From positions 1 through 14,232 of the forward strand of contig JBBSUT010000056.1 in NCBI GenBank assembly GCA_038234155.1: DNA of 14,232 nt, given 5' to 3'. Positions 7,541 through 12,884 of this stretch are shown here, one piece after another (within the stretch, counting starts at the first letter, position 1; the number at the start of each line of letters is the position of its first letter). The notes beneath the pieces were generated by a model that worked only from the letters and a program-made list of their open reading frames with translations, searched no databases and was not told the origin of the DNA. Source of the stretch: Novosphingopyxis sp038234155. GTDB lineage: Bacteria > Pseudomonadota > Alphaproteobacteria > Sphingomonadales > Sphingomonadaceae. The translations under genes were made by a program, and so were the position numbers.

Positions 7541-8944
7541 CTAGTACCGATAATGCTCGGACTTGAACGGGCCTTCTTGCGACACGCCGATATAGGACGC
7601 CTGCGAATCGGTCAGCTTGGTGAGATTCACGTTGAGCTTTGCCAGATGCAGCGCGGCCACTTCCTCGTCGAGATGCTTGGGAAGGACGTACACATCATTC
7701 TCGTAATCGCCAGTCTTGTACTTGGTGAACAGTTCGATCTGCGCCAGCACCTGATTGGTGAAGCTGGCGGACATCACGAAGCTGGGGTGGCCGGTGGCGT
7801 TGCCCAGGTTGAGGAGCCGACCCTTGGACAGCAGGATGATCCGCTTGCCGCCCGGGAACTCGATCATGTCGACCTGCGGCTTGATCTCGGTCCACTTCAT
7901 GTTCTCCAAAGCACCGACCTGGATCTCGTTATCGAAATGGCCGATGTTGCCGACGATCGCCATATCCTTCATCTCGCGCATGTGCTCGATGGTGATGACG
8001 TCCTTGTTGCCGGTTGTCGTCACGAAGATGTCGGCGCGCTTCACGCCCTCTTCCATGGTGACGACCTCGAACCCGTCCATCGCGGCCTGCAACGCGCAGA
8101 TGGGATCGATCTCGGTCACCATCACGCGGGCTCCAGCACCGCTGAGACTTGCCGCCGAGCCCTTGCCGACATCGCCGTAACCCGCGACGAGCGCCAGCTT
8201 GCCGGCCATCATCACATCGGTGCCGCGGCGGATGCCGTCGACCAGCGATTCCTTGCAGCCGTATTTGTTGTCGAACTTGGACTTGGTGACCGAATCGTTC
8301 ACATTGATCGCCGGGAAGGGCAGCTTGCCCGCCTTGCTGATCTCATACAGGCGGTGGACGCCCGTGGTGGTCTCTTCGGAGACGCCGCGGATCGCCGCGA
8401 CCGTCTTGGTCAGATAGCCGGGTTTGCGCGCGATGAATTCCTTCAGCGCCCGATGCATCTCGGTCTCTTCCTCGTTCTCGGCCGCAGGCATGCTCTCACC
8501 GGCTTCCATGCGTGCGCCCCACAGTGCGAACATGGTGGCATCGCCGCCATCGTCCAGGATCAGATTGCAAGGCTCGTCGCCCCAATCGAAGATCTTGGCG
8601 ACATAATCCCAATATTCGCCCAGCGTCTCGCCCTTGACCGCAAATACCGGAATGCCCTGATCGGCGATCGCGGCGGCGGCATGGTCCTGCGTCGAATAAA
8701 TATTGCAGGTGGTCCAGCGCACGTCCGCTCCGAGAGCTAGGAGCGTCTCGATCAGCACGGCGGTCTGGATCGTCATGTGCAGCGAGCCGGCGATGCGCGC
8801 GCCTTTCAGCGGTTTGTCTGTGCCATAACGCTCCTGCAGCGCCATCAGGCCGGGCATTTCGGTCTCGGCGATGGTAATTTCCTTGCGGCCGTAATCGGCG
8901 AGCGAAAGGTCTGCGACGATATAATCCTGGGCGATGGTAGCCAT
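7541..8944 (-). CDS. ahcY: Adenosylhomocysteinase (S-adenosyl-L-homocysteine hydrolase)
   Basis: 467-aa cytosolic enzyme that splits S-adenosylhomocysteine into adenosine and homocysteine, clearing the product inhibitor of SAM-dependent methyltransferases. The N-terminal substrate domain shows WTTCNIYSTQDHAAAAI (residues 77-93). The catalytic segment NDSVTKSKFDN (216-226) includes Lys221, Asp225 and Asn226. The NAD-binding loop is GYGDVGKG (255-262). The C-terminal tail ends KSEHYRY, the conserved motif that reaches the partner subunit's cofactor. An insertion at about 145-180, absent from animal enzymes, is typical of bacterial AhcY. The ATG at 8944 has a good AGGAG (8958-8954) nine bases upstream. 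It appears to be transcribed from its own leader, which carries a palindromic operator and two hairpins. Confidence 0.98.
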   Translation of the reverse strand: MATIAQDYIVADLSLADYGRKEITIAETEMPGLMALQERYGTDKPLKGARIAGSLHMTIQTAVLIETLLALGADVRWTTCNIYSTQDHAAAAIADQGIPVFAVKGETLGEYWDYVAKIFDWGDEPCNLILDDGGDATMFALWGARMEAGESMPAAENEEETEMHRALKEFIARKPGYLTKTVAAIRGVSEETTTGVHRLYEISKAGKLPFPAINVNDSVTKSKFDNKYGCKESLVDGIRRGTDVMMAGKLALVAGYGDVGKGSAASLSGAGARVMVTEIDPICALQAAMDGFEVVTMEEGVKRADIFVTTTGNKDVITIEHMREMKDMAIVGNIGHFDNEIQVGALENMKWTEIKPQVDMIEFPGGKRIILLSKGRLLNLGNATGHPSFVMSASFTNQVLAQIELFTKYKTGDYENDVYVLPKHLDEEVAALHLAKLNVNLTKLTDSQASYIGVSQEGPFKSEHYRY

Positions 8945-8977
8945 GATGTTGGTCTCCTGGGAGAAGGCGTGAAAAGG

Positions 8978-9001
8978 CGCCGCGAAACGTTGGGCGCGGC
9001 G
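8978..9001 (-). promoter_or_regulatory. Leader hairpin 2 upstream of ahcY
   Basis: Perfect 7-bp inverted repeat cgccgcg (8978-8984) / cgcggcg (8995-9001) with a 10-base loop, ending about 20 nt before the ahcY Shine-Dalgarno. No T run follows, so it is not an obvious intrinsic terminator. It could affect mRNA stability or translation; it does not match the SAH or SAM-II riboswitch sequences that I remember. Confidence 0.5.
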
Positions 9002-9008
9002 AATATGG

Positions 9009-9028
9009 AAGGCTCCTTAACGAGCCTT
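9009..9028 (-). promoter_or_regulatory. Leader hairpin 1 upstream of ahcY
   Basis: Perfect 7-bp inverted repeat aaggctc (9009-9015) / gagcctt (9022-9028) with a 6-base loop, located just downstream of the AT-rich palindrome in the direction of ahcY transcription. Followed by AT-containing sequence, not a T run. Its role is unknown. Confidence 0.5.
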
Positions 9029-9030
9029 GG

Positions 9031-9060
9031 ATCAAATATAAAGAAAACTTTATATGTGAT
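9031..9060. promoter_or_regulatory. 30-bp AT-rich palindromic operator upstream of ahcY
   Basis: Arms atcaaatataaag (9031-9043) and ctttatatgtgat (9048-9060) are complementary at 12 of 13 positions around an aaaa spacer. The AT content stands out sharply from the GC-rich surroundings. Such a long symmetric site, placed where the ahcY promoter -10 region should be, is what one expects of a dimeric repressor. ArsR-family SAH-responsive regulators (SahR) are known to control ahcY in Proteobacteria, so that is the leading candidate; the regulator gene is not in the window. Confidence 0.65.
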
Positions 9061-9073
9061 CGACCTCGCCGGC

Positions 9074-9637
9074 TCAGACCGCGCCGAAACCGATCGACAG
9101 CGCCGCCGGATCGATGCCCTCAGCGAGATAGGCATCCTGCCAGATCGTTTTTGGCGCGGCGTGAAACAGCACGTCGGACGGACAATCGGCAACCATCCAG
9201 CCCGGACGGGTCATCTCCTCCTCAAGCTGACCAGGCCCCCAGCCGCTATACCCCAGCGCCAGCCGCCACTCCTGCGGACCGCGCCCGGCGGCGATGTCCG
9301 CCAGCACAGACAGGCTCGAGGTTAATCCCCATCGCTGCGCAACGTCAACGGTATCGCCGTGCGCATAATTCGGGCCGTGGATCACAAAACCGCGCTCCGG
9401 CTGTACCGGTCCGCCGTGGAAGAGCGGGCGGGCGGCCAGCCGCGGCGGCACGGCGAGGTCGAGCTGCTCGAACACCTCGCCCGCCGTCACTCCGTCGATC
9501 GTGCGGCCCAGATCGATTCCCATCGCGCCGTCCGCATCGTGCATGCACAAGGCGATCACGGCGCGTTCGAAGCGGGGATCGGCCATGCCGGGCATGGCGA
9601 GCAGACAGCGACCGGTGAAAAAGACGGGATCGGACAT
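9074..9637 (-). CDS. YqgE/AlgH family protein (DUF179)
   Basis: 187-aa cytosolic protein of the YqgE/AlgH family, whose biochemical function is not settled. The diagnostic motifs are present: an N-terminal FFTGRCLLAMPGM, HGGPVQPERGFVIH in the middle, and LGYSGWGPGQLEEEM towards the C terminus. The length is typical of the family. Start: the frame is open to a TTG at 9682, but the ATG at 9637 gives MSDPVFFTGRCLL, which matches the usual family N terminus. No strong ribosome site is visible in front of it. It is divergent from the peroxiredoxin gene, with a 117-bp shared upstream region, and lies upstream of ahcY on the same strand with a 129-bp gap that holds the ahcY control region. In other bacteria yqgE often neighbours yqgF (ruvX); that is not so here. 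Confidence 0.93.
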   Translation of the reverse strand: MSDPVFFTGRCLLAMPGMADPRFERAVIALCMHDADGAMGIDLGRTIDGVTAGEVFEQLDLAVPPRLAARPLFHGGPVQPERGFVIHGPNYAHGDTVDVAQRWGLTSSLSVLADIAAGRGPQEWRLALGYSGWGPGQLEEEMTRPGWMVADCPSDVLFHAAPKTIWQDAYLAEGIDPAALSIGFGAV

Positions 9638-9754
9638 TATATGGGAACATGCCCCAGTCGCGTTCGCGGGTCCAGCATCCAACTATTCCAACGGCGATCC
9701 TTTTGCCCTACAGGCAGCCGCCACACCAGAATGTCTAGAGAAAGGACACAGGTT
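9638..9754. other. Divergent upstream region between yqgE and the peroxiredoxin gene
   Basis: This 117-bp region must hold both outward-facing promoters. The peroxiredoxin has an AAAGGA (9741-9746) eight bases before its ATG. A ggaac (9644-9648) and cgtt (9661-9664) are present, but the 12-bp spacing is too short for an EcfG-type promoter. I do not see a convincing operator. Confidence 0.4.
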
Positions 9755-10228
9755 ATGCCCATCAAAGAAGGTGATATGCTCCCCAAGGCACAATTCGTTA
9801 CCATGACCGCGGATGGACCCCAGCCGGTTGATTTCGACGGTTTCTTCAAGGGCCGCAAGATCGCGCTCTTCTCCGTTCCCGGCGCCTACACGCCAACCTG
9901 CTCCGCGCGCCATCTGCCAGGCTTCGTGGACAAGGCCGATGAACTAAAGGCAAAAGGCATCGACGAGATCGCAGTGACCGCGGTGAACGACGTGTTCGTG
10001 CTCGGCAAATGGACCGAGGAAGCCGGAGATGTGACCGCACTGGCCGACGGCAACGGCGAATTCGTCAAATCGATCGATCTGGCCATGGACGGCACGGGTT
10101 ACGGCATGGGCACGCGCGGCCAGCGTTTCTCCATGATCGTGGACGACGGCAAGGTGGTCTCGCTGAATGTCGAGCAGCCTGGTGATTTCCGCGTCAGCTC
10201 GGCCGAACACATGCTCGAGCAGCTCTAA
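9755..10228 (+). CDS. Peroxiredoxin, Prx5 family (one Cys)
   Basis: 157-aa thiol peroxidase that reduces H2O2 and organic hydroperoxides, usually with glutathione/glutaredoxin or thioredoxin as electron donor. The active-site segment VPGAYTPTCSARHLPGF contains the peroxidatic Cys49; the Thr at 46, two Pro residues and the downstream HLPGF are Prx5 hallmarks. Cys49 is the only cysteine, so no intramolecular resolving Cys exists and an external thiol must resolve the sulfenate. Further family features are the AVNDVFVLGKW helix and RFSMIVDDGKV. The ATG at 9755 has an AAAGGA ribosome site at good spacing. Although the frame stays open further upstream, that part is antisense to yqgE. The stop is followed directly, in the same frame, by amn. 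Confidence 0.95.
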   Translation: MPIKEGDMLPKAQFVTMTADGPQPVDFDGFFKGRKIALFSVPGAYTPTCSARHLPGFVDKADELKAKGIDEIAVTAVNDVFVLGKWTEEAGDVTALADGNGEFVKSIDLAMDGTGYGMGTRGQRFSMIVDDGKVVSLNVEQPGDFRVSSAEHMLEQL

Positions 10229-10273
10229 GCCACGCTGGAGGAAGATATCTCGCCCGAAGCCATTATCGAGGAT

Positions 10274-11683
10274 TTGCGGCGGCGCTACGACAGCGCCGTC
10301 GCGAACCTGCGCGCGGACATCAAAGCGTATCTGGCGGACGGTACCGCGCCGTCGCCTGGCGCGCGGGCGGAGGGACGCTATGCCTATCCGCGGCTCACAA
10401 TTCATTACGAGGGCAAGAAGCGTAACGCAGACCGCACGACCTCGTTCGGTCGGCTCGTCAGCCCTGGCAGCTATGCCACCAGCATCACTCGGCCAGACCT
10501 GTTCGCAACCTATTTGACCGAACAGCTGCAATTGCTCGACGCGCAATATGAAATCCGCGTTGCGTGCGATGCCAGCCATCAGGAGATACCGTTTCCCTAT
10601 GTGCTCGACGCCGGGGACGGTATCGCGCTGGGCAGCGTCGGATCGCGGGAACTGGCCCGCTATTTCCCTACCACCGATCTGTCCGATATCGGCGACGAGG
10701 CGGCGGACGGCCTATTTATCACCCCGCCGGGCAAGCCTGCGCCGCTGGCGCTGTTTGATGCGCTGCGCACCGATTTCTCGCTAGCGCGTCTGCGCCATTA
10801 TACCGGCACCGCGCCCGAACATTTTCAGCGCTTCGTACTGTTCACCAACTATCACCGCTATATCGACGAGTTTGTCGGATGGGCCTGCGGGCAAGTCGGG
10901 AGCGGGCGCTTTAGCGCACTGGCCGGCGCGGGCGGCCTGCTGATCGATCGCGCGCACAATATGCCAGCGGATCTGGTCGCCGACAGCACCTGGCGGCGGC
11001 ACCAGATGCCCGCCTATCATCTGATTGCAGAGGACGGCAGCGGTATAAGCCTGGTCAATATCGGCGTGGGACCGTCCAACGCCAAAACCATCACCGATCA
11101 CCTTGCGGTGCTACGGCCAGAAGCGTTCCTGATGATCGGCCATTGCGGCGGCCTGCGCCCCTCTCAGCGGATCGGCGATTTCGTTCTGGCGCACGCATAT
11201 CTGCGCGATGATCACATACTGGACGACGTGCTGCCAACCGAGATTCCGATCCCGCCGATCGCCGAGGTGCAGCAGGCGCTGGCCGACGCGGCGCAGGAAA
11301 CGCTGTCGATCGACCGCGATGCGTTGAAACGGCGGATGCGCACGGGCACCGTGGTCACCACCGACGATCGCAACTGGGAGCTGCGCTTTTCTGACAGCGC
11401 GCTGCGCTTTTCGCAAAGCCGTGCGGTGGCGATCGATATGGAATCGGCCACCATCGCGGCGCAGGGCTATCGCTTCCGCGTGCCGTACGGAACCTTGCTC
11501 TGCGTGTCGGACAAGCCGCTCCACGGCGAGATCAAGCTGCCAGGACAGGCCAATCGATTTTACGAGGAATCGGTGTCCGCGCACCTGCAGATCGGCATCG
11601 CGGCCTGCGAGAAACTGCGGGAAACCGGGCTCCAGTTGCACAGCCGGAAACTGCGCGCGTTCAACGAGCCTCCGTTCCGCTGA
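10274..11683 (+). CDS. amn: AMP nucleosidase
   Basis: 469 aa from the TTG at 10274. Amn hydrolyses AMP to adenine and ribose-5-phosphate and helps set adenylate levels. The N-terminal AMP nucleosidase domain is recognisable (YPRLTIHYEG, QLQLLDAQYEIR, EIPFPYVLD). The C-terminal nucleoside-phosphorylase-like domain carries GHCGG (289-293), the catalytic-pocket segment DMESATIA (Glu390) and SDKPLHGEIKLPGQAN (Asp413). E. coli Amn is 484 aa. The start is uncertain: homology-like sequence (SPEAIIEDLRRRYDSAV) continues upstream to just after the peroxiredoxin TAA, yet no ATG, GTG or TTG occurs before 10274. A strong GGAGGAAG lies at 10237-10244. Candidates are ACG 10232, CTG 10235, ATT 10262 or TTG 10274. 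It probably shares an mRNA with the peroxiredoxin gene. Confidence 0.93.
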   Translation: MRRRYDSAVANLRADIKAYLADGTAPSPGARAEGRYAYPRLTIHYEGKKRNADRTTSFGRLVSPGSYATSITRPDLFATYLTEQLQLLDAQYEIRVACDASHQEIPFPYVLDAGDGIALGSVGSRELARYFPTTDLSDIGDEAADGLFITPPGKPAPLALFDALRTDFSLARLRHYTGTAPEHFQRFVLFTNYHRYIDEFVGWACGQVGSGRFSALAGAGGLLIDRAHNMPADLVADSTWRRHQMPAYHLIAEDGSGISLVNIGVGPSNAKTITDHLAVLRPEAFLMIGHCGGLRPSQRIGDFVLAHAYLRDDHILDDVLPTEIPIPPIAEVQQALADAAQETLSIDRDALKRRMRTGTVVTTDDRNWELRFSDSALRFSQSRAVAIDMESATIAAQGYRFRVPYGTLLCVSDKPLHGEIKLPGQANRFYEESVSAHLQIGIAACEKLRETGLQLHSRKLRAFNEPPFR

Positions 11684-11782
11684 ACGCCGCGCCCCGCCCA
11701 GCCCAGTTTTTGTTGCCGCTGGGAAACAACCGGTTCCTTCGTGCATTGATAGGGCGATATTTCAACACAGGAGACCTATGAT

Positions 11783-12166
11783 ATGACCGAAGCCAATGAC
11801 ATCTCGCTCACCACCGGTGACAGCGCAAAAACTGCCTCCGGCTCGGTATCGGACAAGGGCAAGGCCGCTGCTCACATGGTGAGCGAAAGCGCCAAATCTG
11901 CTGGTGAAAGCGTCAAGAGCGGCGCAGCCAGAGCGTCGGAGTCGGTAAAGTCCGGTGCCAAGAAGACCAGCGACGCGGTCAAGGCCAACCCCGGCACAAC
12001 CGCCGCCGTCGTTGGCGGCGTGGTCGCAGCGGCTGCTGCTGCCGTCGTTGGCACCAAAATCTATGGCGAGAAGAAAAAGAAGGATGCCGCGCGCGCCGAG
12101 GTCGACAAGATCGGCATGCCGGAAATGCGTGCCGGATCGACCACGGTCAATCACGACAAGACTTAA
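11783..12166 (+). CDS. Small repeat-rich protein with one membrane segment (DUF883/YqjD-like in architecture)
   Basis: 127 aa, not confidently assigned to a family. Residues 1-70 are Ser/Ala/Lys rich with an 11-residue spacing of ESVKSGA-type segments (41-48 and 52-59, then SDAVKA at 63-68), suggesting a long amphipathic helix as in LEA or apolipoprotein-like proteins. Residues 71-90 (GTTAAVVGGVVAAAAAAVVG) form one hydrophobic Gly/Ala/Val segment preceded by KANPG, reminiscent of the YqjD/ElaB/DUF883 tail. A basic KIYGEKKKK patch and a polar C terminus follow, with no signal peptide. AGGAG (11769-11773) precedes the ATG at 11783; an ATG at 11778 is closed at once by TGA. It is possibly stress-related, an inference from composition and a weak EcfG-like promoter. 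Confidence 0.8.
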   Translation: MTEANDISLTTGDSAKTASGSVSDKGKAAAHMVSESAKSAGESVKSGAARASESVKSGAKKTSDAVKANPGTTAAVVGGVVAAAAAAVVGTKIYGEKKKKDAARAEVDKIGMPEMRAGSTTVNHDKT

Positions 12167-12185
12167 GCTTCTCGCAAGCCGGAAC

Positions 12186-12217
12186 GAACAAGGGCGCCTC
12201 CATCGGCGCCCTTGTTC
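12186..12217. terminator. Strong bidirectional hairpin between convergent genes
   Basis: gaacaagggcgcc (12186-12198) and ggcgcccttgttc (12205-12217) form a perfect 13-bp stem with loop tccatc. It lies 19 bp after the stop of the 127-aa protein gene and 17 bp before the stop of the convergent minus-strand gene, so it can serve both. The AACAAG/CTTGTT base supplies only short T-rich ends. Confidence 0.85.
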
Positions 12218-12234
12218 ATGTTGGCGGACGGCGT

Positions 12235-12822
12235 TTACTCGGCGTACAATATATCGCTGAAAAAACCTGCACTCGCGCCGAAAACGGTCATTTGCACAAC
12301 CAGGTTTTTTAGCGTTACGCCTTCATCCACGATGATATAGCCCTGAGCAATCGGTGCGTCATCTGCAGAGCGAAACGTCTTGATTTCCGGATGAGCATCG
12401 CTGAACGCGCGGATAGTAGCATCGGTCTTGGCGGCACCGCTGTCTTGCGGTTCCTGGAACTTGGCCGTCATGACCAGGCCCAGGCACAGATTGTTCTCGC
12501 AGGCGCGAAAATACATGATCGACATCAAACCGCTGGCATAGGTGACGCGGTAGAGCTGCGTGTCACCGCTGCGGCCGGCGTCTTCTACGGTCGCCCCGAT
12601 CTCAGCTGCCGCGCTGGTGAGGACGGTTGAGTCCATCCCGGTGATGAGCAGCGCCTGGGCTCTTGCAGGCCCGATCCCAGGCCCAGCCGCCGGTACATTT
12701 TCTGGCGACGGTGCCAATGTCTGTGCCACTGTCTGCGCCGGTGCCATTGCCTTTGCCGATGTCTCTTCCGCGCCGCCGCATGTCAGCGCCGCAGCCCCCA
12801 TGAACATCGCGCGCCAAAGCAT
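12235..12822 (-). CDS. Exported YbjN-domain-like protein
   Basis: 195 aa from the ATG at 12822. The frame stays open upstream, but GGGAGGAG (minus strand, about 12840-12833) at good spacing and a signal-like N terminus (MLWRAMFMGAAALTCGG) support this start. Cys15 could be lipidated, but AALTC is a poor lipobox, so a Sec-cleaved periplasmic protein is as likely. An Ala/Pro linker (20-55) precedes a domain at 60-195 that resembles YbjN: a predicted first helix, a strand with SIMYFRACENNLCLGL (Cys108, Cys113, possible disulfide), a central AFSDAHPEIKTFR helix, and DEGVTLKNLVVQM. Function is unknown; YbjN-related proteins have been linked to stress and type III effector chaperone-like folds. It is 62 bp downstream of the M2 peptidase gene on the same strand. 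Confidence 0.75.
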   Translation of the reverse strand: MLWRAMFMGAAALTCGGAEETSAKAMAPAQTVAQTLAPSPENVPAAGPGIGPARAQALLITGMDSTVLTSAAAEIGATVEDAGRSGDTQLYRVTYASGLMSIMYFRACENNLCLGLVMTAKFQEPQDSGAAKTDATIRAFSDAHPEIKTFRSADDAPIAQGYIIVDEGVTLKNLVVQMTVFGASAGFFSDILYAE

Positions 12823-12850
12823 CCTGCCGTGTCTCCTCCCATGACTGTCC

Positions 12851-12874
12851 GCCGCGGCCCTCCCGGACCGCGGC
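12851..12874 (-). other. GC hairpin between the M2 peptidase and YbjN-like genes
   Basis: gccgcgg (12851-12857) and ccgcggc (12868-12874) pair over 7 bp; on the minus-strand RNA the stem can extend to about 9-10 bp with a GGGA loop. No T run follows in the direction of the genes, so it may be a partial (attenuating or mRNA-processing) signal rather than a full terminator. Confidence 0.4.
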
Positions 12875-12884
12875 ATTTTGGTCG

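Noticed and set aside
7457..8740. Plus-strand ORF (427 codons) opposite ahcY
   Set aside because: Same codon-register effect; the ahcY reading is unambiguous and the antisense product has no recognisable motifs.
8945..9073. SAH or SAM-II riboswitch in the ahcY leader
   Set aside because: The conserved cores I remember (for example GCUAAA of SAM-II) are absent. The leader is recorded instead as unassigned hairpins plus an operator.
9644..9664. EcfG-type promoter before the peroxiredoxin (ggaac ... cgtt)
   Set aside because: The spacer is 12 bp, too short for the 16-17 bp this sigma factor class uses.
9359..9754. Upstream in-frame extension of the peroxiredoxin ORF
   Set aside because: It is antisense to yqgE, does not resemble a peroxiredoxin extension, and the ATG at 9755 has a good ribosome site and gives the normal family length.
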